Assembly (NCBI GenBank): GCA_003288255.1
Contig: CP026600.1
Location: forward strand, 930,001 to 994,000
Source of the DNA: Clostridiaceae bacterium 14S0207
GTDB taxonomy: Bacteria; Bacillota; Clostridia; Clostridiales; Clostridiaceae
DNA length: 64,000 nucleotides
Reading direction: 5' to 3'
Both the position numbers and the translations under genes were made by a program. The notes beneath the pieces were generated by a model, which saw only the letters and a list, made by a program, of their open reading frames with translations, was not told the origin of the DNA and did not search any database. This document shows positions 36,735-45,769 of this stretch, piece by piece; position 1 is the stretch's first letter; each line of letters begins with the position of its first letter.

Positions 36735-37802
36735 ATGAAGAATAGTTTAAATTTAGATGAAATAATATGTATTGCTAAAGAAAAGGGAGCTACAGATATA
36801 CATTTAATAGTAAATTCTGCACCAGTGATAAGGATAAATAAGGAATTATATGATATTGAGAATTATCCTAAGTTAAGTGAAGAAAATTGTGAAGTTTTAG
36901 CTAATGAGTTACTTACTAATCAAGAGAAAGAGAAGTTAAATTTAATGGGTCATGTAGATTTTGCTTTTACGAAAAAATCTTATGGACGTTTTAGAGCAAA
37001 TGTTTTTAAGCAACAAGGAAAGCTATCCATTTCTATAAGAATTATTTCCGAGGATATACCTAAATTTGAATCACTTAATATACCAAGGAATGTTAAAGAA
37101 TTTTATAAATTTAATAAAGGATTAGTTTTAATAACAGGGGCAACGGGTAGTGGTAAATCTACTACTTTAGCAAGTCTAATAGATTTAATAAATAAAAACA
37201 AAAGAAAACACATTATAACTATAGAAGATCCTATAGAATATGTTCATGAACATAAATTATGTAAAATAAATCAAAGAGAAGTAGGGAAAGATACAAAATC
37301 CTTTAAAGAAGCTATGAAAGCTGTTTTAAGAGAAGATCCAGATGTTATTTTAGTAGGTGAAATGAGAGATAGAGAAACCATAAGTACTGTACTAACTGCA
37401 GCAGAAACAGGACATTTAGTTTTTTCAACTGTACATACTTTAGGAGCAGCAAAAACCATTGATAGAATACTTGATGTTTTCCCAGAAAATAACCAATTAC
37501 AAATAAGGAATCAACTGTCCACAGTTTTAAAGGCCATAGTATCTCAAGAACTAATTTTAACAAAAGATAAGAATGGACTGGTACCAGTTTGTGAAATTAT
37601 GATTGTTAATTCAGCTATTAGTAATCTAATTAGAGAAGGAAAAATTTTTCAAATAAATAGTATTATTCAATCCAGTTCTAATTTAGGTATGCAAAGTTTT
37701 GATTATCACTTAAGTTTACTTCTAAAAAATAATATTATTAATTATGAAGAAGCCTCTGAATTAGCACAAGATAAGAAGTTGTTTAAAACCTTAATTTCTT
37801 AA
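36735..37802 (+). CDS. pilT: Type IV pilus twitching ATPase PilT
   Basis: The 355-aa secretion ATPase has GATDIHL near the N-terminus, Walker A GATGSGKST (135-143), the Asp box TIEDPIEYVHEH, Walker B VILVGEMRD and the His box FSTVHTLGAAKTIDRI. The motif AIVSQ-LI with the C-terminal part matches PilT retraction ATPases. An upstream TTG overlaps the AGGTGG site; the ATG is preferred. Confidence 0.95.
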   Translation: MKNSLNLDEIICIAKEKGATDIHLIVNSAPVIRINKELYDIENYPKLSEENCEVLANELLTNQEKEKLNLMGHVDFAFTKKSYGRFRANVFKQQGKLSISIRIISEDIPKFESLNIPRNVKEFYKFNKGLVLITGATGSGKSTTLASLIDLINKNKRKHIITIEDPIEYVHEHKLCKINQREVGKDTKSFKEAMKAVLREDPDVILVGEMRDRETISTVLTAAETGHLVFSTVHTLGAAKTIDRILDVFPENNQLQIRNQLSTVLKAIVSQELILTKDKNGLVPVCEIMIVNSAISNLIREGKIFQINSIIQSSSNLGMQSFDYHLSLLLKNNIINYEEASELAQDKKLFKTLIS

Positions 37803-37839
37803 GGTTTAAATAAAAAAATATATGAAAGTAGGTGAATTT

Positions 37840-37872
37840 TAATGAGGATATGTTAAAACAACATCCTCATTA
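37840..37872 (+). other. Hairpin before the pilin start, with a four-codon leader
   Basis: TAATGAGGAT (37840-37849) and ATCCTCATTA (37863-37872) form a perfect 10-bp stem. The left arm includes an ATG that follows a good AGGTG site and reads Met-Arg-Ile-Cys-stop. The pilin TTG start lies 10 nt after the right arm. Confidence 0.6.
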
Positions 37873-37881
37873 AGTGTAAAG

Positions 37882-38325
37882 TTGAAGAAAAATTTCAATA
37901 AAAATACTAAAAAAGGTTTTACGTTAATAGAACTTTTAGTAGTGTTAGGAATCCTTGGTATATTGGTGGCTATTTTAATACCAAGATTCTCAGGTTTTAC
38001 GGATAATGCTAGGGAAAAGGCTGTTAAAGCAGATGCAAAAAATATATATACAGTTTGTGAAGCATATTATTCAGAAAATGGGAAATACCCTAAAAATGGT
38101 ATATACACAAATAACAAAAATAATACCAATTCGTCACAATCAGATCTTAATTCATCTCAAATAAATGATTTACAAAAACTTTTAAAGAGTACAAAGGGAA
38201 AATTAGATATTACCAATTTAGATAATGAACTGTTTACATATAAAAGATATAATTATACTGCTACAGTAAATAAGGTAGGAGAAGTTCAAATTAAAAAGGA
38301 TAATGTAAAATCTAAAGAAAGTTAA
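37882..38325 (+). CDS. Type IV major pilin-like protein
   Basis: The 147-aa product has a short basic leader ending KKG, then FTLIELLVVLGILGILVAIL, the class III signal cleaved between Gly12 and Phe13; Glu17 is the conserved Glu5 of mature pilins. A globular domain with a Ser/Asn-rich loop follows. The only usable start is TTG, with no good ribosome site nearby; the next start upstream in frame is blocked by TGA. Prepilin peptidase is encoded next. Confidence 0.85.
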   Translation: MKKNFNKNTKKGFTLIELLVVLGILGILVAILIPRFSGFTDNAREKAVKADAKNIYTVCEAYYSENGKYPKNGIYTNNKNNTNSSQSDLNSSQINDLQKLLKSTKGKLDITNLDNELFTYKRYNYTATVNKVGEVQIKKDNVKSKES

Positions 38326-38349
38326 AAAATCATAAAAGGAGAGTTATAT

Positions 38350-39117
38350 ATGTATTTACAAAACATATATATAGTTTTTATATTTTTATTAGGGGCTTGT
38401 ATAGGGAGTTTTTTAAACGTATGTATTTATAGAATACCTAGAAAAGAATCAATTCTTTTAGGTGCATCTCATTGTCCAATGTGTAACAACAAAATTAGAT
38501 ATTATGATTTAATTCCAATAATAAGTTTAATATTTTTAAAAGATAAATGTAGATATTGTGGAAGAAAGATTCCTCTAAGATATTTTTTTATAGAATTATT
38601 TACGGGAGTTTTTTTTACATATATTTTGTTAAAATATAAGTTTACAATTGATACTTTAAGATTTTGTATGTTATCTATGTTTTTAATTGTTATAGGAGTT
38701 ATAGACTATGATACTACAGATGTATATAGCAATACTATAATAGTTGGTATTATATGTGGAACTATATTTCTTATAGCTAATTATTATTATGGTAATGAGT
38801 TTTGGAGTTATATATATGGTGCTATTTTAGGTGGTTCATTTCTTAGTTTTATAATACTAATTACTAATGGTATAGGAATGGGATGGGGAGATGCAGAAGC
38901 ATGTGCTTTATGTGGATTATATTTAGGAATAAGAAAAACACTGCTTATGATAGTTATAGCATTCACTGTAGGGTCAGTAATAGGAAGTATATTATTATTA
39001 ATTAATGAAAAATATAAAAAAACAATGATACCTTTTGTTCCATTTTTATCTTTAGCATCTTTTTTTACTATAATATATGGTGATAAAATTATTGGATGGT
39101 ATATGTTGTATATGTAA
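38350..39117 (+). CDS. pilD: Prepilin peptidase PilD
   Basis: The 255-aa membrane protein has the GSFLNVCIYRIPR motif, two CxxC pairs (CPMC and CRYC), and the two catalytic-Asp regions VIDYDTTDVY and GMGWGDAEAC of aspartic A24 peptidases. It would cleave and N-methylate the pilin encoded in front. Confidence 0.95.
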   Translation: MYLQNIYIVFIFLLGACIGSFLNVCIYRIPRKESILLGASHCPMCNNKIRYYDLIPIISLIFLKDKCRYCGRKIPLRYFFIELFTGVFFTYILLKYKFTIDTLRFCMLSMFLIVIGVIDYDTTDVYSNTIIVGIICGTIFLIANYYYGNEFWSYIYGAILGGSFLSFIILITNGIGMGWGDAEACALCGLYLGIRKTLLMIVIAFTVGSVIGSILLLINEKYKKTMIPFVPFLSLASFFTIIYGDKIIGWYMLYM

Positions 39118-39202
39118 AAAATAACCTATTTTGGTTTTAAAGTATCTCTTTCTTAAATATAATATTAATATTTATATTATATTTAGAAAGGGATTTTGTT
39201 TT

Positions 39203-39772
39203 ATGATAAAAAGTATAGATAATATAGGTAAGATATATAATAAAAATATTATTACTGGAAATTACATTATAGAAGTAGCACTAGATAAATATATAGATGC
39301 ATTTAATGATTTAGATTATTGTTCTTATCAGAAAAGAGATATGAATCCTAAACTTATGTATTTTCTAGAGAATTCTGTACAAGATATTTCAAATAAGTAT
39401 GGAATAGATATATGTTTTTATATGTTTAAAGAGAATAAGGACAAAAAATATGAAGACAATATTAAAGTAGGTATAAAAACATATTATTATTTTTTATTTA
39501 ATGAACACGTAAAAGAAGTGAAGGATACATATAAACGAGTTGTAATATATTGTTTATCATCTTTTTTTATTTTACTTATACAGATGTTTTTAGGAACTAT
39601 TATAAAATCCACCGTATTATTCAATACCATAGTGGAATGTCTAAATATAGGGGGATGGGTATTCTTATGGGAGGCTCTAACATTAATTTTTATAAATAGA
39701 AAAAGTTTAATGTATAATGATCAAAATTATAAAAGACTTATGGAAAGTACTATTTATTTTAGATATATATGA
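39203..39772 (+). CDS. Membrane protein of unknown function in the pilus-like cluster
   Basis: The 189-aa protein is soluble for its first 130 residues and then has two hydrophobic segments (VVIYCLSSFFILLIQMFLGTI and an IGGWVFLWEALTLIF helix). A GAAAGGG site precedes the ATG; the frame runs 24 codons further up without a ribosome site. No family is recognised. Confidence 0.65.
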   Translation: MIKSIDNIGKIYNKNIITGNYIIEVALDKYIDAFNDLDYCSYQKRDMNPKLMYFLENSVQDISNKYGIDICFYMFKENKDKKYEDNIKVGIKTYYYFLFNEHVKEVKDTYKRVVIYCLSSFFILLIQMFLGTIIKSTVLFNTIVECLNIGGWVFLWEALTLIFINRKSLMYNDQNYKRLMESTIYFRYI

Positions 39773-39855
39773 ATTTTTTAGTTCTTCATAGGGAATAATA
39801 AAATTAGATAAAAATTTGAAGCTTATATTAATTTCTTGCTGAAGGAAGTGTGTGT

Positions 39856-40197
39856 ATGTTAAATAAAGAACCAGAAGTTTTTATATATTGGTGGTCGACT
39901 TTAAGGAATAAAGGTAAAAAAAATTTTATTGTAAAAAAACATATTCTTAGAAATGAGTTTATATATTCATTAATATATATCTTGGGAATGGTTATATATA
40001 AAGCAGAACATACAGAATTTACTTATAAATTAGGTTTAATTACATATGTTGTTGGATTTTTAGTGGTATCAGTTTTGAGCTATATTTTTAGCAAGACTTT
40101 ATGGGAACATTATAGTAAAGAATACTTGAAATTAAATCTTACGAATTTAGTTAAAACAACAAAAAAAATTCATATAGTAAATAAAGTAAAGGAATAA
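39856..40197 (+). CDS. Small membrane protein of unknown function
   Basis: The 113-aa product has two hydrophobic helices (EFIYSLIYILGMVIY and LGLITYVVGFLVVSVLSYIF) and basic ends. GAAGGAAG precedes the ATG; an upstream GTG is too close to it. Not recognised. Confidence 0.6.
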   Translation: MLNKEPEVFIYWWSTLRNKGKKNFIVKKHILRNEFIYSLIYILGMVIYKAEHTEFTYKLGLITYVVGFLVVSVLSYIFSKTLWEHYSKEYLKLNLTNLVKTTKKIHIVNKVKE

Positions 40198-40255
40198 AAA
40201 TAGGTTTATATTTAAATTGTTATAAGTATTACCTTAAAAATAAAAAAGTAATATT

Positions 40256-40269
40256 AAAACCCCTTATCT
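40256..40269 (-). terminator. Separated arm of the gltX terminator (distal side)
   Basis: AAAACCCCTTATCT is the inverted complement, with one bulge, of AGAAAGGGGTTTT on the other side of the IS element. The two arms would form one hairpin without the insertion. Confidence 0.45.
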
Positions 40270-40314
40270 AATTAAATAAAATGTACCCTTTGTCAAGGAC
40301 GTTTTAAAAAAAGA

Positions 40315-41235
40315 CTATATGATAAGATGATTTCTGTATTGAACAGGAGTCATCTTATTTAAGTTCCATTGATATCTGTAGTTATTGTAATAGTTCATGT
40401 AGTTATCTATTTCTATTTTTAATTGATTTAGATTTTCATATTTTTTTAAATCTACTTCGTCTTTAAAATGCCCAAAGAATGATTCCTGCGGAGCATTATC
40501 CCAGCAGTTACCACGTCTAGACATTGATTGTCCTAATCCAAGTTCGCGGATCACTTTTTGAACTTTAGAACTTGTATAATGTACGCCTTGATCTGAATGA
40601 ATATAAGCTTCGCCATGAAGTTTAATATTAGAATTTAATTTAAGTTTTTTTAGAGTATCTATAACTATATCAAGTTTAAGGTTGTCGGAGACATTGTACG
40701 CTAATATCTCATTGATAGATGAATCCTTAATAGTTGATAGATAAGCCCTTTAGTTATTTTTATAGGTTAGATATGTAATATCTGTTAAAAGAACTTTTCC
40801 AGGAGTTTTTTGCTTAAATTTTCTATTTAGCAAATTGGGCACAACAGTATGCGCTTTTGTAGCATTCATCATTCTTCGATAAGGATTGGCTTTCCGAATT
40901 GGACAAATAATATTATATTTTTTCATTATTCTTCTAATGCGTTTTAGATTATAAATTATATCAAATTGATTTTGTAAAACCATTTTAATTTGTCTAGCAC
41001 CTTTTTTATGATTTTTAAAATTAAATGCGTTCAAAATGTTTTCCTTAGAAATTTCATCTAGACTTTCTCTTTGAATTCTTGTATTTTTAGCGTTTTTAGA
41101 AAAAAATTTATAATACCCAGATCTAGATACTCCTACAACTTTACACAAATAAGTTACTAAATTTTTAAGTTTATATTTTTCAATTACTTGTTTAATAACA
41201 ATAAATTTTTCTCTAGATAATAATTTTATTTTTTC
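40315..41235 (-). pseudogene. IS3 transposase OrfB with one in-frame stop
   Basis: The frame encodes an HTH-21 like segment (CKVVGVSRSGYYKFFS), then the DDE catalytic core: VLLTDITYL (first Asp), HSDQGVHYTS (second Asp) and ESFFGHFKDEV (Glu). A TAA at 40750-40752 breaks it between YKNN and RAYLSTIKD; the rest stays in frame. OrfA and OrfB overlap at an A-run suited to -1 frameshifting. Confidence 0.85.
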
Positions 41236-41645
41236 TTTAACACCTTCCTTTCTAACATATCTAACTTTTTTAATAATTCATTTTCAGCTTGAAGCAACTC
41301 AACTTTAGCCTCGAGACGAGCATATTTTTCTGCTAAAGATAATTCTTTTTCACCTGGTCTGCCAGTATTAAGTCTTCTAGTATCTTGAAGCGCAATGGTT
41401 CCGCCGTTTTTATAAGAACTTCTCCATCTTTTGCCCGCTGATCCTACTCTTTGCATACCTAAAATTTCTATATCAAATCCACATTCTTCGAATATTTGTC
41501 TCGGAAATTTACCCAATTCATTTTCTGTTATAAAAATTTTCTTAAATTCATCAGTATAAGTAATTCCTTTTGAACTTACTTTCTTAACATACTTATTTTC
41601 AGATAAGATTTTAACTTCGTATTTAGTAAATAATTTTTTACTCAT
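41226..41645 (-). CDS. IS3 transposase OrfA
   Basis: The 139-aa product has an N-terminal HTH part, ALQDTRRLNTGRPGEKELSLAEKYARLEAKVELLQAENE linking region and a leucine-zipper tail, all usual for IS150-type OrfA. GTGAGG precedes the second of two ATG codons. The end AAAAAATAA is the expected frameshift site. Confidence 0.8.
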   Translation of the reverse strand: MSKKLFTKYEVKILSENKYVKKVSSKGITYTDEFKKIFITENELGKFPRQIFEECGFDIEILGMQRVGSAGKRWRSSYKNGGTIALQDTRRLNTGRPGEKELSLAEKYARLEAKVELLQAENELLKKLDMLERKVLKKK

Positions 41646-41751
41646 TTTCATAACCTCACGTTTAAAAAATTCTTTTATTCTATTATACATAAAAAAATCC
41701 TATGAAATAGACTTTTTTTAAATTGTCTACTTCATAGGATACATTTTAAAA

Positions 41752-41764
41752 AGAAAGGGGTTTT
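41752..41764 (-). terminator. Separated arm of the gltX terminator (proximal side)
   Basis: AGAAAGGGGTTTT lies just after the gltX stop and pairs with the arm at 40256-40269 across the IS. Confidence 0.45.
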
Positions 41765-41773
41765 TTATTTAAA

Positions 41774-43225
41774 TTAATTAATTTTTAATTTATCTATACC
41801 TGTTTTAATTCTAGCTAAGCTTTCTTCTTTACCTAAAATATAAGCAAGTTCAAAAGCACCACCAGGAGTCATACCTTTTCCTGATAAAGCAGTTCTTAAA
41901 GGCCATAACATTTGACCATTTTTAATGCCTAGTTCTTTTACGAAACCTAAAACAACTTCTTCTAAAGTTTCTATAGTCCAATCTTCTATTCCTTCTAATA
42001 TAGGAAGAACCTTTATAAGATTTTCTAAAGCAACCTCAGGATTTGTTTTCATTTTTTTATGAGTATAAAGATCTATATCATATTGTGGTAATTCATTAAT
42101 AAAATCTATTTTTTCTGGTATTTGAGTTAATTGCTCTAATCTTGATTGAAGAAGTTCACTAACGTATTCAAGGTTTATTCCATCTTTTAAATCTTTATAA
42201 TATGGTAAAGCTAATTTATGGAATTCTTCTTTAGGAAGATTTTTAATATATTCACCATTCATCCATTTAAATTTAGTCATATCAAATATAGCAGGAGCTT
42301 TATTAATATGTGTATAGTTAAATGCCTTAACTAATTCTTCTAAAGAGAAAATTTCTTTATTTTCTTCAGGACTCCAACCAAGTAAAGCAACAAAGTTTAT
42401 TATAGCTTCAGTTAAGAAACCTTGTTCTAATAAATCTTCGTATGAAGAGTGACCGCTTCTTTTACTTAATTTTTGATGTTCTTCATTGGTAATTAATGGA
42501 CAATGAACGTATGTTGGGATTTCCCAACCAAATGCTTCATATAATCTGTTATACTTTGGTGTAGAAGATAAATATTCATTACCTCTAACAATATGAGTTA
42601 TTTCCATTAGATGGTCATCAATAACATTAGCAAAGTTATATGTAGGTAGTCCATCAGATTTTATTAAAATCATATCATCTAATTCAGAGTTATCAAAAGT
42701 AATATCTCCATATATTTCATCATGGAAAGTAGTTGTGCCTTCTATAGGATTATTTTGTCTTATAACATAAGGAACTCCATTTTTTAAGTTTTCTTCTACT
42801 TCTTCTTTTGAAAGATTTACACAATGTTTATCATATCTGAATTGTTCTTTTTTTTCTTCACAATCAGTTCTTAAACCATCTAATCTTTCCTTGCTGCAGA
42901 AACAATAGTAAGCTTTTCCTTCTTCAACTAATTGTTTAGCATATTTTATATAAATATCTCTTCTTTCGCTTTGAACATATGGACCATAACCTTTATCTTT
43001 ATCAGGACCTTCGTCATGAATTAAGCCTGTTTTAGCTAAAGTTCTATAGATAATATCTACAGCTCCTTCAACAAATCTTTCTTGGTCTGTATCCTCAATT
43101 CTTAATAGAAAATCTCCATCTTCATGTTTTGCTATTAAATAAGCATATAGTGCTGTTCTCAAGTTACCAACATGCATTCTTCCAGTTGGACTTGGAGCAA
43201 ATCTAGTTCTTACTTTTTTACACAT
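41774..43225 (-). CDS. gltX: Glutamyl-tRNA synthetase
   Basis: The 483-aa class I synthetase has [22 protein letters not shown] (HIGH motif), [26 protein letters not shown] and [10 protein letters not shown] (KMSKS motif). The AGGAG site lies at the right distance from this ATG; an upstream GTG overlaps it. Length is normal. The 240-nt region upstream shows no T-box or other structure I can identify. Confidence 0.97.
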   Translation of the reverse strand: MCKKVRTRFAPSPTGRMHVGNLRTALYAYLIAKHEDGDFLLRIEDTDQERFVEGAVDIIYRTLAKTGLIHDEGPDKDKGYGPYVQSERRDIYIKYAKQLVEEGKAYYCFCSKERLDGLRTDCEEKKEQFRYDKHCVNLSKEEVEENLKNGVPYVIRQNNPIEGTTTFHDEIYGDITFDNSELDDMILIKSDGLPTYNFANVIDDHLMEITHIVRGNEYLSSTPKYNRLYEAFGWEIPTYVHCPLITNEEHQKLSKRSGHSSYEDLLEQGFLTEAIINFVALLGWSPEENKEIFSLEELVKAFNYTHINKAPAIFDMTKFKWMNGEYIKNLPKEEFHKLALPYYKDLKDGINLEYVSELLQSRLEQLTQIPEKIDFINELPQYDIDLYTHKKMKTNPEVALENLIKVLPILEGIEDWTIETLEEVVLGFVKELGIKNGQMLWPLRTALSGKGMTPGGAFELAYILGKEESLARIKTGIDKLKIN

Positions 43226-43469
43226 AGCTTTCACTCCTATTTAAGTTTATTTATATTTAGTCTTATTTTAATGTTAATTTGTAAAAGTCCAAAATTTACA
43301 TAATAACATAATAGTATAATAAATATTTAATGTCAAGGCAAGTAGAATTTATACATTTATAAGCGTATTGTATATATAAATGATTAATTATATAATAGAA
43401 TATGAAAATATTTAATATAATTAAAACCAATAATATAATTAAAAATATTAATGAAAATTTGAGGTGCTT

Positions 43470-44081
43470 ATGAAAAGGTTAAATAAAGAGTTTTTTAAAA
43501 AATCATCTATGGAAGTAGGTAGGGAGCTTTTAGGAAAATATTTAGTACATAACACTTCTAGAGGAAAAATAATAGGTAAAATTGTAGAATTGGAAGTTTA
43601 CGGTGGAATAATAGATAAAGCTGCTCATTCTTATAATGGAAGAAGGACTAATAGAACTGAGGTCATGTATAGTGAGGGTGGGGTATGTTATGTTTATTTA
43701 ATATATGGAATGTATAATTGTCTAAATTTTGTATGTTCGGAAAAAGATAATCCAGAGGCTGTTCTTATTAGAGCAATAGAGCCTATTGAGAATATGGAAC
43801 TTATGTGTGAAAATAGATATAATAAGCCTTTAAAGGAATGTAGTAAAAAACAATTGATTAATTTAACTAATGGGCCAGGAAAGCTTTGTAAGGCATTAAA
43901 TATAGATAGAAGCTTAAATGGAGAATCTTTAGAAAATGATACTATATATATATTTGAAGAGAAACACGAAAGTTTTGAGATTGTGGAAACAACTCGGATA
44001 GGGATAGGATATGCAGAAGAGGCACAAGATTATCTTTGGCGTTTTTATATAAAAGATAATCCTTATGTATCTAAAAAATAA
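43470..44081 (+). CDS. mpg: 3-methyladenine DNA glycosylase (Mpg/AAG type)
   Basis: The 203-aa protein has LGKYLVH, VELEVYGGIIDKAAHSYNGRRTNRTEVMY, VYLIYGMYNCLNFV and LTNGPGKLCKAL, the AAG-family blocks. It removes alkylated purines. The GAGGTG site sets the ATG start over an earlier GTG. Confidence 0.95.
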   Translation: MKRLNKEFFKKSSMEVGRELLGKYLVHNTSRGKIIGKIVELEVYGGIIDKAAHSYNGRRTNRTEVMYSEGGVCYVYLIYGMYNCLNFVCSEKDNPEAVLIRAIEPIENMELMCENRYNKPLKECSKKQLINLTNGPGKLCKALNIDRSLNGESLENDTIYIFEEKHESFEIVETTRIGIGYAEEAQDYLWRFYIKDNPYVSKK

Positions 44082-44117
44082 ATACTTATATTAAGAGAAT
44101 AGGATGTGTTTTAGGGT

Positions 44118-45008
44118 ATGGAATTAAAAAAAATTAATGGAAATACAGGTGTAATATTAGCACCAACTAATATAGGGGTGTATACTTTTAAAAGTAAACA
44201 ATGTATAATTATAGATACGGGTATAGGAAATACCTTTGCAAGAAGAATAGAATCTACTTTAGATGAACAAGGTATTAAACCTAAATACATAATAAATACG
44301 CATCATCATAGTGATCACACAGGTGGAAATAAATATTTTAGGGATAATTATCCAGGAGTTCAAGTATATACCACAGAAACTTGTAAAGTATTTTTGGAAA
44401 ATCCTCACTTAGGGTCTGTGATTTTATATGGAGGATATCCTATAAAAGAAGTATTAGGAAAACCTATTTGTACACAAGTTGATTCAGTGCTACAAGAAGG
44501 AGTTATAAAGATTAATGATGAGAAGTTTCAAATTTTAGAGTTAAAGGGACATGCAGAAGATGGCATAGGTATTGTAACACCAGATAGGGTATGTTTCTTA
44601 GGGGATAGCTTATTTAGTCATGATATCTTAGAAAAATATTCTTTTCCATTTTTATTTAATATAGATGATACTTATAAAACATTAAAAAAGATAAAGGAAA
44701 TAGACGCAGATTATTTTGTTTTAGGACATGATAAGGATGTATTGGATAAAGAAAAATTTTTAAAACTTATAGATTCTAATGAAGAAAATTTAAAAAATTA
44801 CGAAGAACAAATAATAGAGTTATTAGCACAACCTGCTACAAAGGAGGACTTATTACAAAATATAAGTATACTAAATGATTTACCTTTAAATGTTAAGCAA
44901 TATTTTTTGAATATGTGTACAATATCTGGATTTTTAGCTTATCTTGAGGAGAAAGAAATTATTAAATGTTCTCTAGAAGAGGGTAAAATTTATTATTATG
45001 TAGGTTAG
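44118..45008 (+). CDS. MBL-fold metallohydrolase
   Basis: The 296-aa protein has the metal-binding motif THHHSDHTGG (His62-His67), a following LKGHAEDGIGI and FLGDSLFSHD, and LGHDKDVL. A C-terminal winged-helix-like region follows, as in many glyoxalase-II-like MBL proteins. Substrate unknown. It follows mpg by 36 nt. Confidence 0.85.
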   Translation: MELKKINGNTGVILAPTNIGVYTFKSKQCIIIDTGIGNTFARRIESTLDEQGIKPKYIINTHHHSDHTGGNKYFRDNYPGVQVYTTETCKVFLENPHLGSVILYGGYPIKEVLGKPICTQVDSVLQEGVIKINDEKFQILELKGHAEDGIGIVTPDRVCFLGDSLFSHDILEKYSFPFLFNIDDTYKTLKKIKEIDADYFVLGHDKDVLDKEKFLKLIDSNEENLKNYEEQIIELLAQPATKEDLLQNISILNDLPLNVKQYFLNMCTISGFLAYLEEKEIIKCSLEEGKIYYYVG

Positions 45009-45042
45009 AATATTATTATTCTATTATTAGGAGGAAAAAAAT

Positions 45043-45693
45043 ATGAACAAAAAATTGAAAAGACTTTTAGGTGTAATACTTGCTATGACTTTTTCATTTT
45101 CACTAATTGCTTGTTCAAATAGCAATACAGGGGAAAAAAATAAAAAAGAGGTTAAAAAAGTAGAAGCGATGTCAAAAGAAAACAAAGAAATTAAAAATGA
45201 TACTAATAAAGAGTTTGAAGAAAAGGATGCTGAAAAGAATCTTAATAAAAAAGAAATAGAAGAAAAGAAAAATAATCAGGTAAACGATAAACAGTATAAG
45301 CTTTATTTTGCGGATGAACAATGTGAAAAATTAGTTGCGGAGGAAAGAATCATTGATGATGCAACACCTAAAAAAGTATTGGAGGAACTTTTAAAAGGAC
45401 CTAAAACCAAAAATCTTTTTCCAAGTATTAATACAGATATAAAAATAAATACTGTAACTATTAAAGATAATGTTGCTACTGTTGATTTTGATGAAAGCGT
45501 TTTAGGAAGGATTGCAGGAAGTACAGGTGAATCTTTAGCTATGTATGGTATTTCAAATACATTCATATTAAATAAACAATTGAATGTAGAAAAGGTAGTA
45601 TTTACTTTAAATAATAAACCCATGGAAAGTTTGGGTGGACATGTTATTTTAGAAGGGCCTATAGGAGCTAATGAATCTCTTATAAAGAAATAA
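45043..45693 (+). CDS. GerMN-domain lipoprotein
   Basis: The 216-aa product starts with a lipoprotein signal ending LIAC (Cys24), a Lys/Glu-rich linker (about residues 30-85) and a C-terminal GerMN domain (YKLYFADEQCEKLV ... ATPKKVLEELLKGP ... VTIKDNVATVDFDES). GerMN proteins act in sporulation or spore germination. It is exported and probably tethered to the membrane. Confidence 0.88.
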   Translation: MNKKLKRLLGVILAMTFSFSLIACSNSNTGEKNKKEVKKVEAMSKENKEIKNDTNKEFEEKDAEKNLNKKEIEEKKNNQVNDKQYKLYFADEQCEKLVAEERIIDDATPKKVLEELLKGPKTKNLFPSINTDIKINTVTIKDNVATVDFDESVLGRIAGSTGESLAMYGISNTFILNKQLNVEKVVFTLNNKPMESLGGHVILEGPIGANESLIKK

Positions 45694-45726
45694 TATAAGG
45701 TTATAGGTAAATTAGAAAATTATAAT

Positions 45727-45765
45727 AAAAAAGATCTATAAATAATAAATTTATAGATCTTTTTT
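45727..45765. terminator. Bidirectional terminator
   Basis: AAAAAAGATCTATAAA and TTTATAGATCTTTTTT form a perfect 16-bp stem between converging genes. Confidence 0.9.
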
Positions 45766-45769
45766 GCTA

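Larger units (their letters stand above)
40282..41743 (-). mobile_element. IS3-family insertion sequence (IS150-like), degenerate
   Basis: The ends are imperfect inverted repeats of about 39 bp, starting TGTACCCTTTG on the left and TGTATCCTATG on the right (read inward), both holding a TTTAAAAAAAG block. The element of about 1.46 kb carries orfA and orfB in the usual overlapping frames. No clear target-site duplication is seen. OrfB has an internal stop, so the copy is probably inactive. Confidence 0.9.

Noticed and set aside
40279-41746. Target-site duplication of the IS element
   Set aside because: The flanking bases are A-runs on the left and T-runs on the right; no direct repeat of 3-5 bases is clear.
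43226-43469. T-box leader for gltX
   Set aside because: No GGTGGNACCGCG-type sequence or terminator pair is present on the minus strand upstream of gltX.
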